Source: a bacterium (lineage in GTDB: Bacteria; Patescibacteriota; Minisyncoccia; Phycocordibacterales; UBA9973). Taken from it: a DNA stretch of 44,758 nucleotides. The notes under the pieces are model-generated. The model searched no databases and was not told the origin of the DNA. It saw only the letters and a list, made by a program, of their open reading frames with translations. This document shows, one piece after another, positions 29,641-38,186 of the stretch; within the stretch, counting starts at the first letter, position 1, and each line of letters opens with the position of its first letter. The stretch covers positions 194,101 through 238,858 of the forward strand of contig JAIXRY010000006.1 of assembly GCA_027484965.1 (NCBI GenBank), written 5' to 3'. Both the position numbers and the translations under genes were made by a program.

Positions 29641-29713
29641 TGCTCGGGGGCAGACTTGAACTGCCGACATCTCCCTCTTCAGGGGAGCGCTCTACCAACT
29701 GAGCTACCCGAGC
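29641..29713 (-). tRNA. tRNA-Phe (GAA)
   Basis: On the minus strand: acceptor GCTCGGG/CCCGAGC, D-arm GCTC/GAGC, anticodon stem CTCCC/GGGAG with loop CTGAAGA (anticodon GAA), T-loop TTCAAGT, discriminator A. CCA is not encoded. Confidence 0.95.
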
Positions 29714-29863
29714 ATATGTGACAATTGTACTAAAAAATAGGGATTTTGCAATAGTTTTAATAAAAAACATCATTTTATACTAAACATATAAAAATTAGCA
29801 AAATATACTTTAAATATCAAAAAACACATATTTTAGAATAAATAAGAATAGATCTTGTTTTGG

Positions 29864-30139
29864 TTATTGAAGATCTTGCAAACTAGAATATGAATCTATA
29901 AGAGTTTGAATTCCTCCAATACTACTATCTCCACCACCATACATACCAAATATTTGCTCCATGTATGGCTTTATAAAGTAGAGTGATCCTGCACCAAGAA
30001 TAACAAAGAAGAAGATGTAGCCAAATTGAACAATTTGAGAAAGTTTTTGACCTCTTCTCATTTTCTTCAAAATAACATTATTTTCTTCTGTTAGACGATA
30101 GAGTTCTTGAAAAAATGCTTTGTCATTTGAGTTTTCCAT
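29864..30139 (-). CDS. Small single-pass membrane protein, 91 residues
   Basis: Not assigned to a known family. The N-terminal 40 residues form a charged helix (FFQELYRLTEENNVILKKMRRGQK), followed by one membrane helix (IVQFGYIFFFVILGAGSLYFI, residues about 37-58) and a Gly-rich tail. The start at MENSNDK is preferred over an ATG 11 codons upstream that overlaps the end of the tgt neighbourhood. It follows tgt by 36 bases on the same strand and may be part of that transcript. Confidence 0.68.
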   Translation of the reverse strand: MENSNDKAFFQELYRLTEENNVILKKMRRGQKLSQIVQFGYIFFFVILGAGSLYFIKPYMEQIFGMYGGGDSSIGGIQTLIDSYSSLQDLQ

Positions 30140-30175
30140 AAAAATTATTATATCATTTTTATTAAAATACACTTA

Positions 30176-31399
30176 TTATTTACTGTTAAAATCTAACATG
30201 AACTTATTTTCAAATTCATCAAAATTATTATCCAAAATTGATTGCCTCATATCAGCAACTAGTTTATTGATGAAATACAGATTATGTATAGAAGCGAGAG
30301 TTCCAGCAAGCATTTCTTTACTTCTAAAAAGATGTGCTAAATACCCTTTTGTAAAATTCTTACATGTATAACACATACAATCTTCATCAATCTTCGTATG
30401 ATCTGTTCTGTATTTTGCGTTCATCATATTAATCTTGCCTTTCTTTGTGTAGAGTCCTCCTGTTCTAGCATTTCTAGTTGGAGCAACACAATCAAAAAGA
30501 TCGACTCCATTACGCACACCTACAAAAAGATCGTAAGGTTCTCCTATTCCAAGCAAGTGTCTTGGCTTATCTTCAGGGAGAATTTCATTGACCCATTTTA
30601 CAGCCGTAGACATATCTTCTTTTGCAAAAGAACCACCTATTCCAAAACCATCAAATCCCATTTCACTAATTTGTTTAGCGCTTTCTTTGCGAAGATCTTC
30701 GTGTCTACCACCTTGAACAATACCAAAAAGAGCCTGCTTGGGTACTGTATCGTCTTTTTCTGCTTCGAGCTCTAGGTGACGATTTAAAGACCTTTTAGCC
30801 CATGAGTGAGTACGCAAGAGAGATTCTTTTTGATATTCGTAAGTCTCTGCAGGAGAAGTACATTCATCAAATGTAAAGATAATATCAGCACCTAGATTGT
30901 GCTGTATTTCCATTGATTTTTCTGGAGTAATATAGTGAAGACTTCCATCTAGATGAGACTTAAAAGAAACACCATCATTACCAATAGAAGCGAGAGGTTC
31001 TACACCCTCATCTCTTGAACGTTCAGGAATAAGGAGTGAAGGATCAGTGACTTGAACAACTTTTGATAATTCTTTACCATAAGCAGCACCAAGAGAGAAA
31101 ACTTGAAACCCTCCTGAGTCCGTCATCGAAGGACCATTCCAATTCATAAATTTTGTAAAACCTCCAAAAGATTTTACAATCTCATCTCCCGGCTCAAGAT
31201 ACAAGTGGTACGTATTTGCAAGAACTACTTGTATACCAATATCAAGAAGCATTTCAGGTGTAAGAGCTTTAACTGTTGCTTTTGTACCAACAGTCACAAA
31301 AGAAGGTGTTCGAATATCACCATGAGGAGTCTCTATAATTCCTGCGCGACCAAGATTATTATCAAGTTTTTTTATAATAGAAAAATTAAATTGCTTCAT
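30176..31399 (-). CDS. tgt: Queuine tRNA-guanine transglycosylase
   Basis: Exchanges G34 for preQ1 (or queuine) in tRNAs with GUN anticodons, of which the tRNA-Tyr in this window is one. The 407 residues form the TIM-barrel. Catalytic Asp regions are MTDSGGFQVFSLG and GVDLFDCVAPTRNARTG; the zinc site is CMCYTCKNF with the distant His in ASIHNLYF. An insert of about 30 residues after FSLG (AAYGKELSKVVQVTD...) makes it longer than typical 375-residue enzymes. MKQFNFS is taken as the start; an in-frame ATG two codons earlier overlaps the mreC stop. No preQ1 biosynthesis gene is visible. Confidence 0.93.
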   Translation of the reverse strand: MKQFNFSIIKKLDNNLGRAGIIETPHGDIRTPSFVTVGTKATVKALTPEMLLDIGIQVVLANTYHLYLEPGDEIVKSFGGFTKFMNWNGPSMTDSGGFQVFSLGAAYGKELSKVVQVTDPSLLIPERSRDEGVEPLASIGNDGVSFKSHLDGSLHYITPEKSMEIQHNLGADIIFTFDECTSPAETYEYQKESLLRTHSWAKRSLNRHLELEAEKDDTVPKQALFGIVQGGRHEDLRKESAKQISEMGFDGFGIGGSFAKEDMSTAVKWVNEILPEDKPRHLLGIGEPYDLFVGVRNGVDLFDCVAPTRNARTGGLYTKKGKINMMNAKYRTDHTKIDEDCMCYTCKNFTKGYLAHLFRSKEMLAGTLASIHNLYFINKLVADMRQSILDNNFDEFENKFMLDFNSK

Positions 31400-31404
31400 A
31401 CACA

Positions 31405-32196
31405 TTAAGAAGATAGTTCCACTTCAACAAAACGAAGTTCTTGAATATTAATTGGACTATGTGCAATTATTTTTTTGAACGAATCTCTTTGTGAAGAAAC
31501 TATTTTTCCAACAATAGCTACAGGATGAGGCATTAAAGATAATGATGTAAATATTGTCCCTTCATTAATAACCACATCTCTAGGAACAATAAAATAGAAA
31601 CCTCCTCCGCCAGTACCTTCTAAATCTATAGTCATATTTGTTTCAGGAAAAATGACAGATGATTTATATTTAGGACTTGAATAAAGGGTTACAATAGATG
31701 ATTTTTTGTAAACAGAACTAATTACACCTATTTCAATTTCTCCATTAGCAAAAACAATATTTCCAGGCAATACACCTTGATTACTACCTATATCTATAAT
31801 AAGAGTGTCGTATAAAGACTTGTTTGGTTTTACCAAAACAGTAGCAAGAATAGTATTTTTTATTTCTTCTCTTCCTAATATTTTTTTAAAATATTCATTT
31901 TCTTTTCTAAGAGAGTCTGCTTCAAGAATAAGTCCATACAGACGAGCATTTTCATCTTTCAAAATTTGATTTTGATTTGCAAGAGATGATTTGGATTTGA
32001 AATAATTTAAAAAAGAAGAAAAACCATAAATAACAGAATTCTCGGCAGACCATATTGGACTTGCAAAAAAACGAGAAATATTTTGAACTCTTGAAAATAA
32101 AATACCTAAAGAACATAAAATAACAAAAACAACACTATAAAGTATTTTTTTACTAAAAAAACTTTTTTTGTTTCTATTAATTCTTGGGTACAACAT
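31405..32196 (-). CDS. mreC: Rod-shape protein MreC
   Basis: Extracytoplasmic scaffold that links MreB to wall synthases. Of 263 residues, one N-terminal membrane helix (residues about 18-36) is followed by a coiled coil (SLANQNQILKDENARLYGLILEADSLRKENEYFKKIL) and the beta-domain with DIGSNQGVLPGNIVF and GEIEIGVISSV. It overlaps the 3' end of mreB by 20 bases, the usual mreBC order. An mreD is not found; tgt follows directly. Confidence 0.93.
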   Translation of the reverse strand: MLYPRINRNKKSFFSKKILYSVVFVILCSLGILFSRVQNISRFFASPIWSAENSVIYGFSSFLNYFKSKSSLANQNQILKDENARLYGLILEADSLRKENEYFKKILGREEIKNTILATVLVKPNKSLYDTLIIDIGSNQGVLPGNIVFANGEIEIGVISSVYKKSSIVTLYSSPKYKSSVIFPETNMTIDLEGTGGGGFYFIVPRDVVINEGTIFTSLSLMPHPVAIVGKIVSSQRDSFKKIIAHSPINIQELRFVEVELSS

Positions 32197-33223
32197 ATTC
32201 GGCGTCTATCAAAATGTCTTTATATTTTTCTAAATCTTCCAAAATAACACCTGTACCACGAGCAACAGCAGTGAGTGGATCTTCTGCAACATACACAGGA
32301 ATACCCATAGCTTCAGACAGCAATGTATCTAGACCTTGAATAAGGGCTCCACCTCCAATAAGAACAATACCTCTCTTGAGTACATCGGCCAAAATTTCAG
32401 GAGGAGTAGTTTCGAGCACTTCACGTACAGCATCGACAATATGAAGTACTGGTGGAAGAATAGCTTCTCTAACGTCGGTGTCAGTTACAATAACTTCACG
32501 AGGAAGTCCTGTGAGTAAATCACGCCCTCTAACTTCTGCTTCCATAAAATCTTTTTGGACAACAGAGCCAATAGCAATCTTTACAGCCTCAGCTGTCTTT
32601 TCTCCAACAAGTAATTTAAATTCATCACGAAGATACGTAACGATGGCATTATTTAAAGTATCTCCTGCAATCTTTACGTTTTTTGAACGTACAACCCCAC
32701 CAGAAGAAAGAACGGCAATATCAGTAGTTCCACCTCCAATATCAACAACAATAGACCCTACAGCTTCATCTACGGGCATATGAATACCAAGAGCACCAAG
32801 AACTGGCTCTTCTGCAAGAAATACTTCACGAGCACCAGCAGACTTTGCAGCATCATAAACAGCGCGAGATTCTACATTAGTAATGCCTGTAGGAAGACCA
32901 ATGAGTACACGTGGTCGAAAAAATTTCTTAGAAATTTTTTCGACCTTTCCAATCAAGTACGCAAGCATTTCTTCTGTAACTTCAAAATCAGAAATAACTC
33001 CATCTACAAGAGGGCGAACAGATTTCAAGTGAGCAGGTGTTCTACCGAGCATTTCTTTTGCTTCTTTTCCAACAGCAACTATTTGACCTGTCTTTTGATT
33101 GAGAACAACAACAGAGGGTTCGTTAATTAAAATACCATATCCTTTTACATATACGAGCGTGTTTGCAGTACCAAGGTCAATACCTATATCATGTGAAAAT
33201 AATTTTTGAAATTTCTTCAACAT
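32177..33223 (-). CDS. mreB: Rod-shape-determining actin MreB, paralogue 2
   Basis: Actin-like ATPase of 348 residues. It has GIDLGTANTLVYVKGYG at the N-terminus, the phosphate-2 region VVDIGGGTTDIAVLSSGG near residue 160 and the adenosine motif GIVLIGGGALIQGLD near 290. A basic tail ends the protein. Being directly coupled to mreC, this is the canonical rod-system MreB, while the copy at 2.1 kb sits with DNA-replication and translation genes. It starts two bases after the proS stop, so proS-mreB-mreC-tgt form one leftward operon. Confidence 0.95.
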   Translation of the reverse strand: MLKKFQKLFSHDIGIDLGTANTLVYVKGYGILINEPSVVVLNQKTGQIVAVGKEAKEMLGRTPAHLKSVRPLVDGVISDFEVTEEMLAYLIGKVEKISKKFFRPRVLIGLPTGITNVESRAVYDAAKSAGAREVFLAEEPVLGALGIHMPVDEAVGSIVVDIGGGTTDIAVLSSGGVVRSKNVKIAGDTLNNAIVTYLRDEFKLLVGEKTAEAVKIAIGSVVQKDFMEAEVRGRDLLTGLPREVIVTDTDVREAILPPVLHIVDAVREVLETTPPEILADVLKRGIVLIGGGALIQGLDTLLSEAMGIPVYVAEDPLTAVARGTGVILEDLEKYKDILIDAEYVVPKN

Positions 33224-33225
33224 AA

Positions 33226-34665
33226 TTAATAAGCTTTCGCAAAGAGAACTCTTCTTGATGAAGCTTTACCTGTTTTAATACAAATTCCTGTATCTTCTTC
33301 TGTATCAAAAGGAATACAACGAATAGTCGCACCTGTTTCTTCTTTGATTAATTTTTCAGTTTCGGCTGTACCGTCAATATGTGCAAGTACAAAATTCCCC
33401 TCTTCAATAGCAAACTTAAATTCATCATAAGAATCTACTGATTTTGTTTTTTGAATTCTTCTTTCTAGAGCTCTGTCATACAAATCTTTTTGGATATTTT
33501 CCAAAAGACTTTTTACAGAAGAAGTGAGTTCTTCTATTTTTACAAAAGATTTTTCTCCTGTATCACGACGAGCACAAACAACTTGATTGTTTGCAATATC
33601 TTTAGGACCAACTTCAATACGAAGTGGTACACCTTTTTTCTCCCAAGTAAAATATTTGTCCCCCGGTCTCAAATCTCTACTATCAACAGAAACTTTAATA
33701 TCATTTTCTATAAGTGTATTTTTAAGTCCTTCAGCAAAATTCAAAATTTCTTCTTTGTTCTCTGTGTTAAATATTGGAACAATTACTACTTGTATAGAAG
33801 CCATTTGCGGAGGAAGCACAAGCCCTTTGTCGTCACTATGACTCATAATAAGACCTCCTATAGAACGAGTAGACAGTCCCCAGCTTGTTTGGAATGGGAA
33901 AGCTGGTTGATTATTCTCATCTGTAAAAGAAATATTAAAAGCACGAGCAAAATTATCACCAAGATTGTGTGATGTGGATATTTGAAGAGCTTTTCCGTCT
34001 TGCATCATTGCTTCACATGTATATGTTGAGTGTGCTCCTGCAAATTTTTCACTTTCAGATTTCGTTCCCATAACAACAGGAATAGCCATATATTCACGGA
34101 AGAATTTTTCGTATACGGCAAGCATTTGTCTTGCAAAGTCATCTGCTTCTTCTATAGACTTGTGAACAGTATGTCCTTCTTGCCACAAGAATTCACTTGT
34201 ACGTAAGAATGGCTTTGTCTTCTTTTCATAACGTAAAACATTTGCCCATTGATTAATAAGGAGTGGTAAATCTCGGTATGAATGAATCCAAGTAGAAAAA
34301 ACTTCATACATAATAGTTTCTGAAGTAGGCCGCACAACAAGAGGTTCTTCGAGTTTTTCTCCTCCTGCATGAGTCACCATAAATACTTCTGGAGCAAATC
34401 CTTCTACGTGATCTTTTTCACGCTTAAGAAGTTTTTCTGGAATAAGTAGTGGGAAGTAAGCATTTTGAACTCCTTTCTTTTTGAATTCAATATTGAGAAC
34501 TTCTTGAACACGTTCCCAAAGAGCATATCCGTAAGGTTTGATAATCATACATCCTTTTACAGGAGCATAATCAGCAAGCTCAGCGACATTTATTATATCC
34601 AAGTACCACTCACTGTAATCAGTAGCTCTTGGAGTTATCTTTTTTTCGTATGAAGGTGTATCCAT
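33226..34665 (-). CDS. proS: Prolyl-tRNA synthetase, archaeal/eukaryotic-type
   Basis: Charges tRNA-Pro. The 479 residues are of the short, editing-free type-3 class found in archaea, eukaryotes and some bacteria: TDYSEWYLDIINVAELADYAPVKGCMIIKP at the start, class II motif 2 as RPTSETIMYEVFSTWI then RYEKKTKPFLRTSEFLWQEGHTVH, and motif 3 near SWGLSTRSIGGLIMSHSDDKGLVLPP. The C-terminal anticodon and zinc-like domains end in GKASSRRVLFAKAY. A -10 TATTAT ends eight bases before the ATG on the minus strand. Confidence 0.95.
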   Translation of the reverse strand: MDTPSYEKKITPRATDYSEWYLDIINVAELADYAPVKGCMIIKPYGYALWERVQEVLNIEFKKKGVQNAYFPLLIPEKLLKREKDHVEGFAPEVFMVTHAGGEKLEEPLVVRPTSETIMYEVFSTWIHSYRDLPLLINQWANVLRYEKKTKPFLRTSEFLWQEGHTVHKSIEEADDFARQMLAVYEKFFREYMAIPVVMGTKSESEKFAGAHSTYTCEAMMQDGKALQISTSHNLGDNFARAFNISFTDENNQPAFPFQTSWGLSTRSIGGLIMSHSDDKGLVLPPQMASIQVVIVPIFNTENKEEILNFAEGLKNTLIENDIKVSVDSRDLRPGDKYFTWEKKGVPLRIEVGPKDIANNQVVCARRDTGEKSFVKIEELTSSVKSLLENIQKDLYDRALERRIQKTKSVDSYDEFKFAIEEGNFVLAHIDGTAETEKLIKEETGATIRCIPFDTEEDTGICIKTGKASSRRVLFAKAY

Positions 34666-34673
34666 ATATCGCT

Positions 34674-34679
34674 ATAATA
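34674..34679 (-). promoter_or_regulatory. -10 box of proS, leaderless start
   Basis: TATTAT on the minus strand with an eight-base gap to the proS ATG; drives the proS-mreBC-tgt operon. Confidence 0.55.
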
Positions 34680-34769
34680 CTCCAAAAACCCTGTTTTTAC
34701 AAATTAAAACCTTCTTTTTATGTATTTATAGCAACTGCAAAAACAACAATAGTAATAAATCAAAACCCT

Positions 34770-34914
34770 TTGCAAAAACAAGATTTTCTGGTATTATAGT
34801 TATTGTGTTTCGTGCCTTCTCTACAGAGGGTGGAAATAAGCTGGAATGCTTAAAAACGAGCACAAAATGCGAATATCGAAAGTTCGCAAATTATAATTAA
34901 TCATATATTATTTT
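34770..34914 (+). promoter_or_regulatory. rpsB promoter and structured leader
   Basis: TTGCAA, 16 bases and TATTAT (34770-34797), with the 15-base block TTTCTGGTATTATAG shared with ftsZ and lepA. The leader of about 110 bases can fold into several hairpins (CTCT/AGAG, AAGC/GCTT, an outer GTGC/GCAC pair, GCGAA/TTCGC). A structured leader before rpsB-tsf suggests autogenous control by S2, but no known S2-leader consensus was checked. Confidence 0.5.
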
Positions 34915-35574
34915 ATGAATATAGAAACTCTATTTGAAAATGGAGCACACTATGGGTATTCAAAAACTCGTCGTCACCCATCGACAGCGCCTTTTATTTT
35001 TACGACAAAAAACCGTATTGATATCGTTGATCTTGAAGAAACAATGAAAATGCTTGACCAAGCAACATCATTCTTAAAGACAATGACTTCAGCAGGTAAA
35101 AAAGTTCTATTTGTTGGAGTAAAACCAGAAAGTAGAAAAATCATAACAGAAACAGGAGAAATGCTTAGTATGCCTTACGTTAACAATCGTTGGGTTGGAG
35201 GTACTCTTACTAACTTTGGAGAAATCAAACGTCGTATTGCTCGCCTAGTTGAACTTCGCGAACAAACAGCAATTGGTGGTCTTGAAAAATTTACAAAGAA
35301 AGAAAGACTTCTTATTGCTCGTGAAATTGAAAAAATGGACAAGAACTTTTCAGGACTTGTATCTATGGATAAAGTTCCAGATGTAATGGTTGTTGTTGAC
35401 CCAAAACGTGAACACATCGCCGTTACAGAAGCGCAAAAAATGGGAATTCCTGTTGTAGCACTTGCAAACACAGACTGTAATATTTTAGATATAAATTACC
35501 CTATCGTTGCAAACGACGGTTCTGTAAAAAGTATCAAAACAATTATCGAAGTTCTAGGTGCAGCTTGTAAATAA
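34915..35574 (+). CDS. rpsB: Ribosomal protein S2
   Basis: 30S subunit protein. The 219 residues include the N-terminal LFENGAHYGYSKTRRHPS, FIFTTKNRIDIVDLEET, the NNRWVGGTLTNF motif (residues about 88-99) and the C-terminal VPVVALANTDCNILDINYPI with the DxNxIDYPI signature. Slightly shorter than the E. coli protein at its C-terminus. The rpsB-tsf order is the common bacterial one. Confidence 0.96.
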   Translation: MNIETLFENGAHYGYSKTRRHPSTAPFIFTTKNRIDIVDLEETMKMLDQATSFLKTMTSAGKKVLFVGVKPESRKIITETGEMLSMPYVNNRWVGGTLTNFGEIKRRIARLVELREQTAIGGLEKFTKKERLLIAREIEKMDKNFSGLVSMDKVPDVMVVVDPKREHIAVTEAQKMGIPVVALANTDCNILDINYPIVANDGSVKSIKTIIEVLGAACK

Positions 35575-35612
35575 TTATTATCTTAATTAATTTGTTCGTT
35601 ATATAAAAACAT

Positions 35613-36395
35613 ATGAGTACAATCACAATGGATGTTATCAAAGAGCTTAGAGAAACAACAGGTGTTTCTGTAATGCAATGCAAACGCGCACTAGAAGAAG
35701 CTGGTGGAGATGTAGAAAAAGCATTGATTATTCTTCGTAAACAATCAGGTGCGGCGGCGCTTAAAAAAGCAGACAGAAGTGCGGCTGACGGACTTGTAGT
35801 TATTAAAGAAAAAGGAAATGAAGCTGTATTACTAGTACTTAATTGTGAGACAGATTTCGTTGCAAAAAATGTAGACTTCATTGCTTTGTCTGAAAATATT
35901 GCAGATTATGCAATAGAACACAGCATTGAAGAAACAAAAGAATACGCACAAGCACCTATTGCTGAAGCTATTCAAAAAATTGGAGAAAACATTCAACTTG
36001 GAAGTATCCAAAAAGTAAGCGGTGAAGTTCTTGGTAGTTATGTTCACAATGGTAAGAATGGAGCACTTGTTGTACTTTCAGCAGGAAATACAAACCTTGC
36101 GAAAGATATCGCAATGCATGTATCGGCAATGCGCCCAACATTCATCACACGTGAAGAAGTAACAGAAGCTGACACAGAAAAAGCAAAAGAAGTATTCCGT
36201 GCTGAAGTTGAAGAAAATGGAGCAGGAAAACCAGAAGAAATAAAAGAAAAGATGCTTCAAGGTAAACTCGACAGTTTCATCAAAGAACAAGTTCTTATGG
36301 AGCAATTCTTCATCAAAGACCCATCAAAAACAATAGCTCAACTTCTTAAAGAAGCAAATGCAACTATTGTATTGATTGAAAAATATTCAATCTAA
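35613..36395 (+). CDS. tsf: Elongation factor Ts
   Basis: Guanine-nucleotide exchange factor for EF-Tu. The 260 residues begin with the UBA-like domain (VIKELRETTGVSVMQCKRALEEAGGDVEKALIILRK), then the TDFVAKN motif (residues about 78-84) and the core dimer-like domains with IAMHVSAMRPTFITREEV. The final FFIKDPSKTIAQLLKE is typical. It follows rpsB by 38 bases without a terminator and is co-transcribed with it. Confidence 0.96.
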   Translation: MSTITMDVIKELRETTGVSVMQCKRALEEAGGDVEKALIILRKQSGAAALKKADRSAADGLVVIKEKGNEAVLLVLNCETDFVAKNVDFIALSENIADYAIEHSIEETKEYAQAPIAEAIQKIGENIQLGSIQKVSGEVLGSYVHNGKNGALVVLSAGNTNLAKDIAMHVSAMRPTFITREEVTEADTEKAKEVFRAEVEENGAGKPEEIKEKMLQGKLDSFIKEQVLMEQFFIKDPSKTIAQLLKEANATIVLIEKYSI

Positions 36396-36406
36396 ACAAA
36401 AAATTT

Positions 36407-36871
36407 ATGATGTTTACCTTTATTATTTTTATAGTGAGTCTAATTGGAATCATGAGTCTTCTTATGGTTCGATCTATACAGCTTGAAAAAATAGATTACA
36501 GTGAACATACGGCAAGTCCTATCTTTATTGATAAAAAGCTAGTGAGAAAGGTAGCTCGAAAAAGTTTTATTATTACAAGAAATGTATTACATATAACTTT
36601 CTTAGAGCTCACTAGATATCGCATACTTCTTGGAAGAAAGATTTCAAACTTTTTTGAAAAGAAATTTCCAAAATTCTATGCCCTATTCTCTACAAAACAC
36701 GCCATTCAAGCAGCTCAAGAAGCTAAAAGTGTTCAAACATCATTCTTTTGGAGAAGTGTTGCTGAATACAAATACAAAGTAAAAACTATGAAGCACGAAA
36801 TATTGCAAGAAGAAAAAGAAAAGAAACAATCAGAGTCTCAGACAGATGACGTAGAAATAGAAAGTCAGTAG
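36407..36871 (+). CDS. Membrane-anchored hypothetical protein, 154 residues
   Basis: Not recognised. One N-terminal membrane helix (residues 2-22, MFTFIIFIVSLIGIMSLLMV) followed by a basic, mainly helical cytoplasmic region and a Lys/Glu-rich coiled tail (MKHEILQEEKEKKQSESQ). It starts 11 bases after tsf, has no promoter of its own that I can see, and is followed by a terminator, so it is the last gene of the rpsB-tsf operon. Confidence 0.68.
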   Translation: MMFTFIIFIVSLIGIMSLLMVRSIQLEKIDYSEHTASPIFIDKKLVRKVARKSFIITRNVLHITFLELTRYRILLGRKISNFFEKKFPKFYALFSTKHAIQAAQEAKSVQTSFFWRSVAEYKYKVKTMKHEILQEEKEKKQSESQTDDVEIESQ

Positions 36872-36883
36872 AACTTTATAAAA

Positions 36884-36909
36884 GCACCACATTGTATGTG
36901 GTGTTTTTA
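36884..36909 (+). terminator. Terminator of the rpsB-tsf operon
   Basis: CACCACAT/ATGTGGTG stem with loop TGT and a T5 tail. Confidence 0.85.
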
Positions 36910-36941
36910 ATTTGGTATAATACAAAAAAACAAATACATTT

Positions 36942-37133
36942 ATGGGAGATATTTTTGATCTAGAAAAATTATTACTTAAAAAAGTAAAGCAGGGAGACCT
37001 AAAAGTATATTCTTTCAAGGAAAGCATAGAAATATACAGGAAAATAAACAAAGGGTTATCTAAGTTTCAAAAAGAACAATCAAGACGTAACAGAGTCACT
37101 ATGACAAAACAAAGGCGTGTTTTTACACATTAA
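36942..37133 (+). CDS. Small basic hypothetical protein, 63 residues
   Basis: Not recognised. Highly basic, with two likely helices (FDLEKLLLKKVKQGDL and ESIEIYRKINKGLSKFQKEQ) and a basic tail RRNRVTMTKQRRVFTH, as in nucleic-acid- or ribosome-binding peptides. An extended -10 (TGG-TATAAT, 36915-36920) lies 21 bases before the ATG, after the operon terminator, which supports a real gene. Confidence 0.55.
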   Translation: MGDIFDLEKLLLKKVKQGDLKVYSFKESIEIYRKINKGLSKFQKEQSRRNRVTMTKQRRVFTH

Positions 37134-37172
37134 AATACGTCTTTTTATTATAAAAAATACACATTGTAAACT

Positions 37173-37202
37173 CTTGCAAAAATATAAGGTTTTTGATACT
37201 AT
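37173..37202 (+). promoter_or_regulatory. Probable promoter of the tRNA-Thr region
   Basis: TTGCAA, 17 bases, TACTAT. It drives transcription through the degenerate tRNA fragment at 37252 and the intact tRNA-Thr. Confidence 0.5.
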
Positions 37203-37251
37203 ATTAAGACTATTAAGTAAAACCTTTTTTAAAGTTTTTACTTTTTGGTAC

Positions 37252-37275
37252 GCCGCTTTAGCTGTCTTGGTAGAT
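37252..37275 (+). pseudogene. Degenerate 5' half of a tRNA-Thr
   Basis: Begins GCCGCTTTAGCT and continues TTGGTAGA, matching the first 24 bases of the intact tRNA-Thr with three substitutions, exactly 75 bases upstream. Beyond the D-arm the similarity ends. Confidence 0.55.
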
Positions 37276-37326
37276 ATCAAGAATAAATAGTTTTAGCAAT
37301 AAAGTTATTTTGCCACAAGTAAATAA

Positions 37327-37402
37327 GCCGCTTTAGCTCAGTTGGTAGAGCAACGCTTTTGTAAAGCGAAGGTCCTCAGTTCAAGTCTGAGAAGCGGCTC
37401 CA
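37327..37402 (+). tRNA. tRNA-Thr (TGT), CCA encoded
   Basis: Acceptor GCCGCTT/AAGCGGC, D-arm GCTC/GAGC, anticodon arm CGCT/AGCG with loop TTTGTAA (anticodon TGT), T-arm CTCAG/CTGAG, discriminator T followed by an encoded CCA. It is the only tRNA in the window with a complete CCA in the DNA. The lowest anticodon-stem pair is an A-A mismatch. Confidence 0.93.
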
Positions 37403-37462
37403 AAAAATAAGTAAAATGGTTTTGTTTAAATCATACCTAAAGTTCTTAGTTTGAGTCTAAAA

Positions 37463-37491
37463 AATAAAATCCCTTCACAGGGATTTTATTT
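37463..37491. terminator. Bidirectional terminator
   Basis: AATAAAATCCC/GGGATTTTATT with loop TTCACA; ends tRNA-Thr transcription and the converging thioredoxin-like gene. Confidence 0.85.
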
Positions 37492-37497
37492 TTTAAT

Positions 37498-38175
37498 TTA
37501 TTTCTTTTCTTCTGCCACTTGCCCACCCAAAGTCTTTAATTCAGGAGTCAGTTTCTCAATTTGTTCTATAGTCTGAAATCCTGTATATGATTTATCATTA
37601 ATGATAATTGCAGGGAGTTTTGTATCTTCTACTTTATTAATAGAAACAAGTGCTTTTAGTGCTGAAAGGTCGAGATTGTAGTCAAAAGAATATACACGAA
37701 GGTCTGGGTATTTTGTACGGAGCTCCGTAAGGACATAACCTTGTTTTGTACACTCAACACAGTTTTCTGCTGTCGTGTAAAAATAAAGAATACCTACAGC
37801 CTTTTTACCACAACGTTCACTTATCTTCTTCATCAATAGATAATCTTTTATCTGAAGCAATGTGTAATATTTTTTTAGTTCTAATATTTCATCATTACCC
37901 TCAAAATTCTCTTGACTATATTCAATCTTCTTTGCAAGAGAAGTAAGTTCTTGTGAAAGATTTCCCGAGTTCACATCTTTACAAGAAAGCTCCGACAAGA
38001 GAGAAAATTGTGTTTCTGAAGATAAAATATCGATAGCTATCTTGCTTTGAATATTTTTCAATTGATCTACTTTCTTATTAGTAAACATATTAGAAAGTGA
38101 ATTTGCAAGCAAGAAAATACCACAAGTTATAACAAAAACAAATATATATTTTTTCCAGTTAAATGAATTATTCAT
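37498..38175 (-). CDS. Membrane-anchored thioredoxin-like protein (CVEC)
   Basis: A 225-residue protein with an N-terminal membrane anchor (residues 9-27) and an extracytoplasmic helical region. A thioredoxin-fold domain follows, with the redox pair CVEC in FYTTAENCVECTKQGYVL (near residue 138) and the cis-proline segment KLPAIIINDKSYTG. It probably takes part in disulfide exchange outside the cytoplasm. The neighbouring glycosyltransferase is 11 bases upstream on the same strand, and a DsbA-like protein lies just beyond it. Confidence 0.75.
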   Translation of the reverse strand: MNNSFNWKKYIFVFVITCGIFLLANSLSNMFTNKKVDQLKNIQSKIAIDILSSETQFSLLSELSCKDVNSGNLSQELTSLAKKIEYSQENFEGNDEILELKKYYTLLQIKDYLLMKKISERCGKKAVGILYFYTTAENCVECTKQGYVLTELRTKYPDLRVYSFDYNLDLSALKALVSINKVEDTKLPAIIINDKSYTGFQTIEQIEKLTPELKTLGGQVAEEKK

Positions 38176-38186
38176 ATTTATGTATA

